Shown here piece by piece: positions 38,301 to 52,100 of a stretch of 64,000 nucleotides of DNA. The DNA is from Setophaga petechia (Eukaryota > Chordata > Aves > Passeriformes > Parulidae), in NCBI GenBank assembly GCA_024362935.1, contig JANCRA010000009.1:11674001-11738000 (forward strand), given 5' to 3'. The translations under genes and the position numbers were made by a program. Below the pieces are notes generated by a model. It worked only from the letters and a program-made list of their open reading frames with translations, did not search any database and was not told the origin of the DNA. Each line of letters begins with the position of its first letter. Position 1 is the first letter of the stretch.

Positions 38301-41300
38301 AAAGTATCACAGAAATAGCAATAAAAGCAATTCAGACTCTGATGATAATGCAAGTTTACAACAAACCTAGGAGTTAGAAAGAATAAAAAAGACAGTCCTC
38401 CTTGCTTCTAAACTCTTTGTGAGGAGATGCATTGACCCGATCAGTGGATAAAGTCCAGGAACAAGTTTCTGAAGTTAATGCCACAAGCGTCTTTATCCTA
38501 TACATGTGGGACTGTACAAAACTCTTGAAGAACTAACATCCTAGTTTATTTGTTCTTTAAAGTGGTTCTTAGACTCCAGTCAAAAGTATTTCTTGAGAAA
38601 AGCCTTGAGAAATATTTCTTAAATGTTTGAAAAGTAAATGGACAAGTGGGACATTTAAAATAAAATACTAGGTCAACAACTCAAATTTCTTAACTGGCGA
38701 CTAACTGAGCCTGTACAAACATAGCTTTCAGCATCTATGTTGAGCATACCTTGCTAAAATGCAAGTATTTAGATGATAAATTGAAGTAAAAACACCATTA
38801 GGATTTTCATACACTTACTTTTAGGGAATCAAATCCCTGGAAAACAAAGCTTACTTGTTAAAAAAACACTGAATAAGAATAATTGAAGATAAGTATGTGA
38901 CCTTTACAGATTTATCAGTCCTTTAATTGTGTTGCTGAGGCTTTTGAAGGTATACAGTTACACTGTATAAATGAAGCATGTGTAATTTAAATTACTTCTG
39001 TAAAATAAACATTCTTAACCGTATTTTATTCTTCCAGGACATGCAGAGGTAAACTCCAGCTAATCTCTAAAACAAGCCATTGCTTGCAGATGTTAAATCA
39101 GGAAAGTTTATTAAAAAAATAAGAAGATAATCATTAAAAGTATAAGCATTGTTTCTCAAATTATGCAAATCAGCCAAAGCACAAAAACTGTATTTTCCTT
39201 CAACCATTCCTAGATGTGTATAAGAGACTATAGATACATTTTTTACATAATTAACAGTTCAACCTTCAGAGAAGTTGGATGTTAGGGCAAATTATGGAAT
39301 TTCCAAACACATTAAAACCACACTTCCAAATGATGAGATACATATATATCAAGCACATATATCAATCTAGCTTTCTGAGAACCTCTCCACTATTTCTTTT
39401 GTCCTATGAATCCATACTTATGATCTATACTTATGATACCATAAATAATATGGGTTACATGACAAGTAAAGGAATCCTAAAATAAAATAATTAGTTATGC
39501 AAAGATCCACACATAAAACTGTAATCTGTATGTTGCAGAATAATTATTTAGTTCCACAATGTTAAATAACTTGCAACTACGTTGCTTTCAAAAGTATCAC
39601 TCTTCACAGACAGATGTTAGTTTTCAAGCTGCAAATACCAAGTAGAAGATTAAGACATATCAGCTTTGAAATACAATAAACTACCTCCTGGTTAAATGAT
39701 GTTATTTCCTGGATTAGGGACAATTTCACTTTTCATCATGATATTATGGCAGTGGGTCTTGATGTGTGCACAGTGGGGTCAAAGAGGCAAATGTTCTCAG
39801 GGGGATTGCAATGGGCAGCCCATGCAGGGCTTCAGGAAGAATGGAAAGGGTGACACCAGAAGTGCACTGAGAATTTGAGAGAGTGAAGGGATACCTAGAG
39901 CCAAACCTGATTAGTTATGTAGAAAACACAAGAGCTTCCTTCGTTCCAATTGCACACTGGACAACAATGGAAGAACTCACAGCATGATTCCAGTTTAAGT
40001 GGTTCACTGATCTAAGGAAAGGAAATGCAAGTAGCCTGGAATATCTTTCACAAATAGCCACACTCTACCTCTATTCCTCTGTTATTTTTCAGAATTGCAT
40101 GCACAAAATGAAACTGTAAATCAAGGATATTAAAAGAGTGTCAAGATCATATCCTCAGACCAAATAAACTGTTCAAGATAGTATTTTTTTCAGTCAAAAT
40201 CAAAGCTTTGGGTTTAACTGTCCCTTCCTTAGTAATCTCCATTTCTCCTCTTTCCTCCTCCCACTTCTCAATTTTAGGACTATCTTTATTTTTATTCTTT
40301 GTTATTCATGTGGTTTATATAATTTCTTGCATATCTTCCACATTTCCAAGCATATTAATCTTTCCTTTTGATGAAATGATGCCTCTTGAATCTCCTGTAT
40401 TCCAAATCCTTTCTTTGCACTGTCACTCAAATGTCATCTTATTTCTCTCTGCTCCCTTTTTCCTCTCTTCTAACCATTTCTACCAAAATAGATGATTTTT
40501 TTCACCCATCAGTTGCTCATTCATACTTCACACAATGCCTTTTTCCCAAACCTTCAATAACAATGTTATTAGAATATTTTTATGAAGAGATAGGAACATC
40601 AGGGTCTTTTAAATATTTATCGTAACAGAAGGATTTGGCACATTATTCCTGACAATCCTTAAATGTGGCCAAGGCAAATCTCACCCTAGTGATACACCAT
40701 AAAGCTCTTTCAATGGGCAACATCTAAAAAGCACACACCTTATACTGGCAATAGAGTTTTATGTCAGAAAATGAATCAATCCATCTCAGAACTGAATTAC
40801 TCATGACATTCTCCTCTAATGACAGACTGAAGCTTTAGGTCAGACACCTGTCTCAGCAGTCAGCTGGAGATGAAGACCTCAACACCTAACTTTTGCAAAG
40901 CCGCTCAAAAAACTTGACTGTAAACCCCACACTGATTTAAATAATTACACATATAGAGATATGCTGTAAAAATCCGGTGCATGTAAACTTTATTTTAGAC
41001 CAAATTTACACATAAGTAAGACATCCCAAGTGACTTCAGGTAAAGAAACAAAAAATTCTCTACCTGCAAAAGATAATTTTGGATATGCTACGAAGAAACA
41101 GCTAAACTTAAAGAGACATCAGTAAGAAAATGTTATTTGGCAGCATCTTTGCCAAAAACATTTTTGCATCATGAACTAGAATTTACAAATTAAGCAAGCA
41201 GAGACAGAAGCTACAACACAAGCTAAGCATTATATTTTTAAAGGAGGCAAAAAGATAATGGCTTATCCTATTTAATGGAAAGCAGAATATGTTATCTGAA

Positions 41301-42807
41301 CTAGTAGCAAATACCACAAAACCTGTGCTCCAAAAAACAGTTTATAGGATAATAAGTTTATAAGTGATATACGCATTAAAATCAAAAATCTTTCGGAGGT
41401 GCAAAGCCACTGTTTCAGAGGCACCTGGGTATCTAATTGATACTATTGGTATGTGTAAGTTGCTTTGAAACACTGATCTCATTAATTTTTCAAATTTCCA
41501 ATCAATATGTTGCAAAATCCTAAAATATTGAGCATATGATTCTTAGATATTTTTAAAAATTCATAAAACACGCAGTATTATTTTTAAAACTTGTTAAAAT
41601 GCCATTTTATAATGAAACTCAGTTGTCATCCAAATCCAGTTTGACACACATCTCAGCTGTCTAGTAAAGGAATTTTAAAAAAATTGCACACTTTTGATAT
41701 GCATTTTGAAAATACTCATTGAATCAATGATAAAACCCCATAGTTTATATGGAATGGAAAATAACTTTTTAATTATTGAGCAGACATAAATGATAAATTA
41801 AAAGATTACACTTCTGGATGTAATTTAAAATTTGACTAAAATTGAGTACTCCATTTCATTAAATCACTACACTGCAGGAAACAGCAAAGTAAAGGTCACA
41901 TTACCAATCAGCTTTAACAGTCACATTAATTCTAACTTACATGTGAAAAACTCTAAAACAGGGAAAGAAATGGAAAAGGTAGCCAGCATAGAGCACTGAG
42001 TGTCAGCACAGCTTCTCCTACATGCAGAGGTTGACTGCTTCCAGCAAACAGTAATGTTGCCCTCCAGTGTTCAACACTTTCTTTTAGGAATCGCTCCTAA
42101 TTAATATCTCCATCAGTCTCCTTAGATATGCTCAATTATAACATCACTGAAGCAGAGAACAAAATACAAGCCGCAGGCTACGTATTCAGTGCACAACAGA
42201 CAAACAATAAAAGACAAGGATTTAAAACTTTTTGTTGTTTAAAAACAGAGTGTTTTTTCCTATAAAACTACCATAAGAATGCATCACATATTCTACTTTT
42301 TTATGGCTTTTGGTACTCACAAGCTATTTTATAAAGCTTTGCAAGTTACAGCTTTGACAACACTTAACCTTACAAATCCATTACTCCTGCTCAAAAGGCA
42401 TTACTCAGATTCACACATAGCAAATGACAGTTTTTTAAAAGATGCAAGAACAGATTATTACTTATATCTTTTTAAAAGCACTATGACTTCTAAGGATAAT
42501 GTAATAAATGAAACTGACTTCCAGTTGATAGTGTTTTCAATCTCTAAGGAAGGATATCACTGTTAGTAACTCTAGGCCTGAGATCTTATGAAAATAAGAC
42601 AAGATTATTTTCTGCCAAAACAGAATTATTTTGCAATAAAAGCTTTATTATTTAAGCAAAGCTAAAAAAATCCCAAAAACAAGCAACCAAGAAGAAGCCC
42701 ACCCACTCAAAAAAGATGGCATATGGGTCAGAAAATAAACCAAGAATAAACCCACTGATTTTAACTAGGCAACTGTCCTGTAACAAGGAAGAGCACCCAG
42801 GAGACAG

Positions 42808-42851
42808 ATGCACAATGCAAAATATGCACTATGCAAAATATGCACAATGCC
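42808..42851. repeat. 16-bp tandem repeat, 2.75 units
   Basis: Units 'atgcacaatgcaaaat', 'atgcactatgcaaaat' and the partial 'atgcacaatgcc' follow head to tail at 42808, 42824 and 42840. One substitution separates the first two. Confidence 0.85.
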
Positions 42852-44706
42852 TAAAGAGGCAAAATAACGAACTTGACATTTCACTGATTTTATTCTAAAC
42901 AGAGTCTGAAATCATATGTATTCATAGATTTTCTGTTAGAAAATTAAATATATGTTGTATCAAGAATAACAAAATTGCTCCACCAAACCAGTATAATTTC
43001 CATAGCCAATCAAAAAAAACTATAATAGAAAAGTCTGGGTTAAAAAAATCCAAAACTGTTGTAAAGCTCTAAGAAGAACAACAAAGTTCAAATCCCGGAT
43101 TTGATTTGAATATGTCAGTACTACTAACTATACCACAAGCAGAGAGGCAATGTTGACTATGCAACAAAGGACCTCAGATTAACTGAAAATTAATCACTAG
43201 TTGATTAGGAAAATATGTGCATCACCAATTTGAGAGATCTAATTTGGTTCCTAAATAAATGACTAATCTCTTGCGACAAGGGAAATGGAAAAACAAGCTT
43301 TTCTAAGGTCAACTGAAAGAAAGATTCTGACTCAGGCATTTCCCATCTATGTAAGAGTCCTTCTCCATCTCTTCCCTTCTTTGAAAGGCTACAAAATGCA
43401 TCTATAGAAATGACAGCCTCAGATGGGGTACCTATTACATTCCCTAATCATCACTAACTCTCCAACTTCATTTTATCTTCCCCTGATGACACATTTCAAG
43501 CTCTCAGAGTCTCAGTATAAGGTCTGTCAGAGAATCCATGATGTGGTGCTTGATATGCTTCAAACGACACAATCGCACAAGCTGGTAGCAGGTGTATGAC
43601 TCAGCTCCAGGAAAAGATGAGTTACTCCACAGTATCTTTAATTACTCTTTCCACAGCCCTTCAGCAGACTGCTTTGATCACAGGACAAGAGACACCACCT
43701 TCTCTTTTAAAGGATGGTAGTTTTGTTTTTCACTTTGCTTCATTTAGGTTTTGCTGAAATATAGAAAACTATGGTATTTGCCCATTCTGTCACATGGTGC
43801 AATCTACATACATCTTATTTGGTGACATCATTGTAAGCACTGATCAGTTAATACCTATGTTAAAACACTGATTAGTAGCAGGATTAGTCTAAAAGTGTGA
43901 AGAACACAGTAAATTTTCAGTGATTCATAGAAGCAGGTTAGTCTATTACAAACAATTAAACCAACAAGACTGAAAAAAGTGACCCAAATTAGGAGAAGCT
44001 AAACTTGTGAAGACTTATACAATCATCTGACTAGATCCACATGCAAACTAAAGACACTGAGAAGTGGCCACATTTTGCCTACACTAAAGGTTGAACCATT
44101 AAAACCTGGCAATCTGACGTACCTTGGCCAAAAAAAAGCCATATCTCTCCTTTATCTGAGTAAATTACTTCACAAAATAAAAAAAAAATCAGCAAAGGAG
44201 CTGCTATGAGAAATACTGGAGCTTTAACAAATGTCAATCTTCTTTTGAGTTCTTCTGCTAGGAAGCAAGGGAATATGAAAAAAAATACCAGAATCTTGAG
44301 ATGTTGTTTAAAAAAACCAAGAAACAACATGATAGTAGCTTTGTGATTCCAAGTGTCTTTATAACATAGTCACAGAAAAGAACAGGCAATCTGACTTTTA
44401 AAGTATTTTAACATTTTAGAATAAAAAATAAGCCTATTGTGAAGTGCTAATTGAGTATATAGATCCTTATTCCCTCTACAAGGCCAAGAAAGAAGTTTTA
44501 TCTTACTTTCTAATAGTGATCACTACACAAACACCAGAAAAAGAATTCCACTTAAAAAAAAACTTCTAATAAATTACTGAAGTTCAGTAACATCGGATAA
44601 ACAATGTCATGGTAACAAAGTTACAGGTAGCTAAATCCACCCAAAAGAATTAATGTAGCACCACTACTAGATTCTGGGATGTCACTGCAGCACCAACCTC
44701 AGCTAC

Positions 44707-44803
44707 CTGTAAGCAACCAATGTCATCTACATCAGGCTTGTGCAAGTCTTCCAATTTAATTTTAGTAATGGCCTTTGCAAATTTCCGCAGTATTCTCTTT
44801 CCA
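44707..44803 (-). CDS. candidate internal exon, unidentified gene
   Basis: This 97-nt minus-strand segment follows a good acceptor (a T-rich tract ending ttccag) and is followed by a CAG|GTAGCT donor. After one leading base it is open for 32 codons, with the balanced, charged composition typical of protein (GKRILRKFAKAITK... ending ...HKPDVDDIGCLQ). That contrasts with the F/L/S/C-rich translations of surrounding DNA. I do not recognise the protein. Possible partners of compatible phase exist (51522-51591 upstream, 43504-43599 downstream with a stop), but such matches are easy to find by chance. It could be a real exon of a gene whose other exons lie mostly outside or far apart, or coincidence. 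Confidence 0.25.
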
Positions 44804-45045
44804 CTGGAAAAAAAAAGAACAGTCATAAAATTTAGTTCTAGTAAAATACTCTCTCTTGGATTCCAACATCATTATTGCAATCATTTGTGACAAAGAGATC
44901 TATCCATTGTCAGCAAGGCTGCAAGGCCCAGTAAGGGAGAAGGAAAAAGTAACCAAACAGATAAGGATTCATTCCATGTATCACACACTTAAGCAGGAAG
45001 TAGGGGGAGGGAATCACAACACACAGGACCAAACAGTATGTTTTA

Positions 45046-45075
45046 AAAACTCAGGGATTTAAAACTCGGGGATTA
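45046..45075. repeat. 15-bp tandem duplication
   Basis: The unit 'aaaactcagggattt' is followed directly by 'aaaactcggggatta', a head-to-tail duplication with two differences. Confidence 0.7.
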
Positions 45076-46142
45076 TGACTTCAATCTGTTCCAGAAAGCT
45101 CATGAATAAGAAACCCAAAACCCAAATAGTAGTTAAGACTGAAAGGTATAATTCTAGAAAACACTTTTCACTCCAGTTAAGAACTGAAATGCTGGATGTA
45201 AAACATTTTTCAATTTACCATTTCTATTGTTTTTCTGTTTATATATGAAGTAGTCTACTAGAAGAACTAATCAAATCAGGACTCCTCGGCTAGAAGGAGG
45301 CATCTAAAGGAAAAGAAAATAAGAGACCCTTAAATAATGGGTAATACAGTCAAAAAATCAATAGCTCCTGAGACATAAGAGCTAAGGCATATCACATTAA
45401 AGTGAAGAAGGTAGGTTTTAAAATAAAAGCTACACAAGCATGTGTGTAATTCCTTCCCACTAAAAACACACTAAATATATTTTATACAGGTTAACAGATA
45501 TTTATGTACATTCTAAAGCAGCAAAAAAAATTAAATGAAGGAAGAAGAAATTCATCTACCAATGCCTGTACAAAGGTGACCAATGAAACATCTCAGAGCC
45601 ATGTTTTGCTAGTGTCTAGAGCAGCAATAGAAAAGGTCTGTTTCAAGCTCTCCCTGCTCTGTAACTCTTACCAATGCACCCACCCTTGACAGATAGTGCA
45701 GGGGGCTACATGGTTCTTTAGTGCAATTTGGCATAAACAATGAGTTCTAAGCCAATATATTTTAATGAAAAAAAAAATCAGGATCGTCAGGCAAAAGGAA
45801 ATGCTCACAGTCTTGAAATAATAAAATAAGATCTGCAGTGAAAAGAGGCACTCTGTTGAGGATTTAACAGGTGTACTGACAGACTTGAGCTACTCAGTTT
45901 TCCAGAGCACATACAAACTTCATTTGGTAAAGGCAGCAGCAATTTCCTACCATTTATTTTCTTGTAGCGGACTCTAATGCATGGATTTAAATGCATAGCA
46001 AAGCATTCTCACACACAACACACACACCAACAGAACCTTACTTCAGACAGGAGTCTCAGTCAGAACTTCCTGATGAAGACTGCAGAAGGCCACCACGTAC
46101 ATGAAGTTACATGTGTGTGATGAGAGGCAACTGAAACCATGA

Positions 46143-46371
46143 CATGGCGTTCTACCCAAACATGAGGAAGAAATTTTTTAATGTGAGGGTGGCAGAGGAC
46201 TGGAACAGGCTGCATGGAGAGGCTATAGTCTCCTTCCTTGGAGGTATTCAAAAGCCATCTGGACACAATCCTGAGTAACAGGATCAAGGGGACCCTCCCG
46301 GAGCTGGGGGACTGGATGAGTTCACCTCCAGTGGTGTCTTCCAACATTAACCATTCTATGATATAAATTGA
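46143..46371 (+). mobile_element. CR1 LINE 3' end
   Basis: A plus-strand CR1 tail: the ORF2 end ('tctacccaaacatgaggaag', 'gaggactggaacaggctgca') followed by the 3' UTR, ending 'ttaaccattctatgatataa'. Similarity is good and the terminal microsatellite-type tail is present, so the 3' boundary is precise. An LTR begins immediately after it. Confidence 0.9.
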
Positions 46372-46650
46372 TGTGTTGAGTCTGGCTGAAAGCAAGTTAA
46401 TTTTTACCTTAGTAGCCCTCACAGTGCTGTACTACTATTTGTAGCTACAAAGGTGCTGATAATAAGTGTTTTGGCTACTGCTGGGCAGAGCTGGCACAGC
46501 ATCAAGGTTATCTCTCCAGCATTGTCCCCTCCAACCACCCTAACAACCAGTGGGCTGGGGAAAGGCAGGATCTTAGGAGGGGACACAGTCAGGACAGCTG
46601 ACCCAAACTGTCTGAAGGGATATTCCCTACCATATGACAACAGTTCAGCA

Positions 46651-46657
46651 ATAAAAG
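46651..46657 (+). promoter_or_regulatory. LTR TATA-like box
   Basis: ATAAAAG in context CAGCAATAAAAGCT, about 120 bp upstream of the AATAAA of the same LTR. Confidence 0.5.
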
Positions 46658-46772
46658 CTACAAGAAAGGAGGAGTGGGACCTTTGTTATAATTATGCTGG
46701 CCTTCTAGAGTTGCTGCTACAGGTGCTGCTCCCAGGAAGTGGAAGGACATTGCCTGCTGATGGGAAGGAGAG

Positions 46773-46778
46773 AATAAA
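46773..46778 (+). terminator. LTR polyadenylation signal
   Basis: AATAAA within GGAGAGAATAAATATT, in the R-region position of the ERVL-like LTR. Confidence 0.6.
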
Positions 46779-46870
46779 TATTCTATTTTCCTTTTCCTCC
46801 ACACGCAGCCTTTTTTTTATAAAGCTGCCTTCATCTTCATATCACAATGTTAACTTGGAGTGTCCAAATT

Positions 46871-48493
46871 ATTTTTTAGATGAATGAAATAAAAAATACA
46901 CTCCAGGAGTAGTCACAAAAGTCAAGCTGAGAAACTCCAAATCTTCAACAATAAACTATGTTATAGTTGCTAACGGGACTAGGCTAAAATTAATCTCAAG
47001 TAACTTCCTCTAAAATGCATACTATGGGGACACTGAATCCCTGGTACCAGGACTGATAGCTAATGTGGGATCTTTTTCTGACAGAGGTTATCTGTAAAAC
47101 AAGACAACTGTGTTCCAAAGAAGCAACCAAAGCCTAGACGTAGCTAAGTATCAACAAAAACTTGTAGGATCCTGACATATCTAGCACTTTCCCACTAATA
47201 CTATCATATCACTGGGTTTCCAATAGCTCATCTGCATTAGCCAAAGCACTAAATAAATTCAGTAGGATTTTTAAAAAAATTAAAATTAATTCAGCAAAAT
47301 ATCTTGGATCTTGTCATGCTGGAAGTTTCATTATTATAGGGTATACACACAGCTTGATGGAAATGATAAAAAAACTCCAGGTGGCAACCTTTTGATGTCC
47401 AATAAGGAAAATTTTACAACTTTGAACAGAATCCATTTTCATGGCTTTTTATGTAGTCTTGACACAACAGAACACAATTTTGATATCTTCTAGACAATAC
47501 AGCTGCATCTTTAAAAGCACATGGTAAGTTCAACACCTTAGTTTGTCCCAGCAAGAAGGCAGTTTCCTCAGATCCAGAATACAGATGAATGTCTCTGCCA
47601 GGCAGTGAATAAAACAGAAATAAATTAAACTCATCTGGGGAGAAATTCAGTCATGATCTTCACTGTGATGAGTGATCTGATCTTCCATTCTTACTGGAGA
47701 AAAAGCCAGCCTAAGAGTAACCTATCATTAAAGCCAGGAATTCTTCCAGCAAAGACAGCAGTTCTATGAAAAGGTGAAACAAAAAATGGATTGACAACAA
47801 TCTACTGACTGTGAAGTTCAGATTCCATGGAGGTACAACCTATTTGAAAATGTAAGGAACTGACTATCCTGGCATGGAAGGATTGTGGAGAAAAAGAGCA
47901 CACAGGAGATCAAGAAAGAGCTCATGTTGGAAAGGTTCAACACAGCCAACCTAAGAAGCATCTCAATCTGTTGACAACTATCACCCATGAGCACAACTCA
48001 TGCTTGAATCTGCAACCCATGCAGCTCTTCCCAGATTTTGAACAAATTTAGGAAAGAAAGGTACCTAGCACATAAACTCAACTTCACAAGAAATATAAGG
48101 CTCAGAGGAGAGCCTCCATCTTCTGACTGAGCAGGTATTTCAGAAACACAACAGATTTAAAAATCCTAGCTAATAGGCTCAACTGCCTGAAACAACAATA
48201 ACACACTTCCCCACAGAGTGCTACACAGCATCACAAGCATTCCTCTCCTTCACTTCATACTTAAACTACACTTAAACCTCACTCACCAAGGAGTTAGGAA
48301 AAATGCAAAAGAGATCATTTACTAAGGACCTTGAGCAGACTGACTGCATGCTCCACTTGAGCCCTCAACAAAACACTGATTCCAGAGAAACAGATTTTCA
48401 AGAGGGACATGAAGGACAGACTGCAGCTTCTATTTATATCCTCTAAGCAAATTAAATACCCACTGCTCATCTGCCAGAGAGTGCTCATATAAA
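46871..48493. other. unique-looking DNA
   Basis: No gene or repeat was assigned. The part 47750-48250 is slightly richer in G+C and could be a decayed unclassified repeat, but I cannot match it to a family. Confidence 0.4.
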
Positions 48494-49121
48494 CATGGAA
48501 TGGTTTGGATTGGAAGATACCTTAAAAGACTATCAAGTTCAACCCCTGTGTGCCATAAGCAGGGACGTCTTCAACTAGACCAGGTTGCTCAAAGGTCCAC
48601 CCGACCTGGTGTGGAACTCCTTCAGTGATGTGGCACCCACAGGTTCTCTGGGCAACCTGTTTCACTACCTCATCAGCACCACAGTAAAGACTTTCTGCAT
48701 AATATCTAATTAAATCATCGCTCCTTGTCCTACCACTATATGCCCTTGTAAGAAGTCTCTCTCCAGCTCTCTTGTAAGCCCCGTTCAGTGTCAGAAAGGT
48801 TGTAGTAAGATCCTCCTGGAGCCTTCCCTTTTCAGGCTGAACAAACCCAGTTCTCTCAGCTTGCCCTCACAGGAGAGGTGCTCCAGCCCCCTGATCATCT
48901 TCATGTCCCTGCTGTGGTCTTGCTCCAACAGGTTGCCATCTTCCTTAATGTAGAGGCCCCAGTACTTCAGGAGGGGTCTCATGAGAGTGGAGGGGGCGAA
49001 TCACTTCCCTTGACCTGCTGGCCACACTCCTTGTAATGTAGCCCAGGATGTGGCTGTTCTGGACTGCAAGAGCACTTTGCTGGGTCATATCAAGCTTCCA
49101 ACACCTCCAAATCCTCTTCCT
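48494..49121 (-). mobile_element. CR1 LINE, minus strand
   Basis: A reversed CR1 of about 630 bp. It starts at 'catggaatggtttggattgg' (3' end) and continues through 'ctagaccaggttgctcaaag', 'agccccctgatcatcttcat' and 'ctggccacactccttgtaat'. It fades at the 'caacacctccaaatcctctt' block. Moderate divergence, similar to the 17.6-kb copy. A 63-codon minus frame at 48791-48982 is residual ORF2 sequence. Confidence 0.93.
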
Positions 49122-52100
49122 CCTTTAAAAGCCAATCACAAAGCCGTATGAAAATAAAACTTCAACAGACCACAACCAGAGCTGAGACTTCCTGATACCC
49201 TCTTAGTAACCCATTGTACCAATAATTGGCTTTAAATTTTGGTTCAGAGAACGTTAATTTAAAAGTAGTTTAAAAAATAATTACTTGATTTCCAGTCAAG
49301 TGAGATTGTTTCATTACATGTTTTCATTTGTGATTTTGAAGTTGTTTTAGTTTGTCATTACTACTTTATGTATTTTTTACATATTTTATGTATTATATAT
49401 GAATATGTATTTTAAGGAAATTAAAACAAAAAACATATGTATTTTAAGGAAATTAAAACAAAAAACAAAGAACAAAATTAGCCCAAAATCCTGAAACTGA
49501 TTTTTCACTGTTCTATATGACAAGTAGTTTAGTAAAATTAATGTAAGCACATCAAAGATTTTCATGAAAGAATATTTTCCTGAAATAATCCAGCCAGAAG
49601 TAATACTTAATGTTTCCAATATTGTTGAGATTATTTGAAAAGTATGGTTTTTATTTTAAGGGATGCAGAGTTAGAAATATTTGCATATTTTTCATTTGAA
49701 ATCCATTAAGAAAAAAATCCAACCAAACAGTTATCCCAAATCCTGTTAGAACAGATACAGCTTTGATGCTCATGAAAATCTAAGTACAGGAAAAATGTAA
49801 TGTTTACTTATGATAAAAGACTATGGTAGCCTTACTTTCATTCAATAGGCAATGATACTGGCTTTGAAGAATGATTTAAAATTAGAATTTTGAAAAAAAA
49901 ATCATTTTAACTACTGATAAAGTGTCATAGTGAAGCTATGGAAACTGAAATGAATGGGCCTACAAAAAAAAAAAAGACTGAAAGCTTGCATCAGATACTT
50001 AGTTTCTGTTTCCTTTGCTAATAATATCTCCCCTGTATTCCACAAAGTCATTAAAATGTATCTTCAATACTTGTTTTCCATGACAATTCAATTTTTACTT
50101 AATTTGAAAGCAAAACTATAAACCACTTCTTGAAATACTTATGATAAGGATTATACTGACTATTACTATTGAAGATCAAAAGGAGATTTTAAAAATGCTA
50201 TCTTATTTAAACAGTAAAGATGGGATGGGACTTAAAAAGTCAATTGTTTCAAATTTCCATTCTAAAGAAAGTTAAGTCCAACTAGGTGAAGAATGATAAA
50301 GAAATCACTGGCCAGTAAATGTCTAGAACAACAGTGCCTCACTAAACAGATATGTCCCATTTTTTATCCAGTTTTATCTTATTTAGGACAGACATGTAGA
50401 TGTTTTAGTTACTTTTTGACTGTAAGCAGTTCTGTAAAGCCCCTCCTCTCAAAAAAGCAGATTTGCTTCACCTGTAAGTAATGTGCCAGCCAGCCAAGAA
50501 CCACTTGTTGAGAACAAGAGATCCAATAATGCCACATTTTTTAAAAACAAGCAACCTCTTCACATTCTTGAAATTAAATCCAAATCTTTTTAAATACGTG
50601 AACAAAACCCAAAGAAAACCCCAGTATTAATACGTATGCTGTTTAATACCTGAAGGTATTAAATTAGATCATGTGTCCATCATGCCCTCCACCTGAGCCT
50701 ACAGCTGAATACATGCTTTCTCAGTTTTGACCACCAATAATAAGAGGCCTTCCAGTTTAAATTGTGAGCATGATTTAGCATTCTGTAATTGATCCAAGGC
50801 TATTTTTAAAAATCATTTTAACCAACGCTCACAGTTTATCTCTAAAGACTTCAGAATCTTGTGATTCAAAACTGGGTAATAACATCTACATTAATACTTT
50901 ATTCATACCAAAGAAGTGCCTCCAAATACTTATATTTACATTTATAATTTACTAAAACTCACTAGGCATTCCATTTTTTCTTTTTTGACATGATTTTTTA
51001 AAATAGAAAATACAATCCAACTAAACAGTGTGTGTGTGCCATTCAATGGTGGTTTGCAATTAAATGTGCCAGACATCCATGAAAGTCTTAACTGGTCTTT
51101 TACAAGCAGAAAGGAATGGCTGTGCAACTTTAAAACACACAGAATTAAACAATGTTAATCTCACCTACACAAAGAAAATCTTATGTAAGCATCCATGGTA
51201 TAACTCCCAAATACAGATAAAGACAATCAAATGTTTCCGGGTAGAACACACACATATATACTAGACTCTGGCAGTCAACCAAAACACTAAATCCTATTTG
51301 ACAGTGATAAGAAGGAAGGCATTCAAACATGACCCTGATCTTTTCTTCCATGAAAAAAGAAAAATCAGCCTCCCTCTTTAAAATAGAAATCACCCAGTAA
51401 TTGTCCCATAGCAGTGTAATGCTTAACTTTAAATTAGTTGGGTGCATTTTGAATATATCCAGAACTGACAAACTTACAAAATTCCCATCCATTCGTTTGT
51501 TAAATTTAAATTGTAACTTACCAGTCTACCACCATAATAAATAAATGACAGTTTTCTGTTATACAAGACAGTTTTAAATAGCAGTAGCTGTCTGATAAGG
51601 CTTGAAAAAGAAAACATTTAATTTCCTCTTTAACATACTTAATTGTAATATTACAAGTCAGGGTAAAACATGTCTAAAACCCACTATGAACTTGTCACAA
51701 TGAGAACAGATACAGTCTTCTTTCTGTTCAGCTAGGGCTTTAAAAGCACACTGTAGCTATAGCATACAAATCCTACAAGATGATAGTTCTGAGCCTTCTG
51801 AGTGAAAGTTGGGTTTGTGTTTCCAGCAGATGTGTTAAACAAGGGGCACTAGTTAGAAAGGAAATAACCCCAAAATGTGTACATAAAAGCTACAAAGCAT
51901 CAAATGTAAGGACTTTGATCCATATCACATGGAGTGCAATGTGGAATTAGTGACAAAAAAAATTTAACACAAATTGATCACTGCCCTCCAAGAAGTTTCT
52001 TAATAGCTTCACATGCATGAAGAGGGACATTCAGCAATCTTCACAAGAAAGCTGACTATCCTCTGTCAAACAAGACTTTCCAGTCTTTACTGAAGCGCCC

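Larger units (their letters stand above)
35346..46142. other. long unique-looking stretch
   Basis: Nearly 11 kb with no recognised transposon. It contains a local repeat around 35441-35485 ('tactagatac'-type units), a poly-A at 36516-36532, the 16-bp tandem at 42808-42851 and the candidate exon at 44707-44803. A (CA)n-like tract is at about 46009-46030. No confident gene. Confidence 0.45.
46372..46870 (+). mobile_element. ERVL-like LTR, 3'-truncated
   Basis: This segment starts TGTGTTGAGTCTGGCTG directly after the CR1 tail. It continues with a sequence widespread in bird genomes ('gttttggctactgctgggca' near 46470, then 'cacagcatcaaggttatctc', and 'gggatattccctaccatatg' near 46618). It has a TATA-like ATAAAAG (46651-46657) and AATAAA (46773-46778) in LTR order, giving plus orientation. 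The expected end of the family, including a GCAAGGTG-like terminus, is missing, so the element is truncated near 46870. The overlapping open frames at 46453-46887 and on the other strand are incidental. Family placement as class III (ERVL-like) is from memory. Confidence 0.75.

Noticed and set aside
43075..43110. tRNA B-box-like string 'gttcaaatccc'.
   Set aside because: No A box at the right distance and no cloverleaf could be formed.
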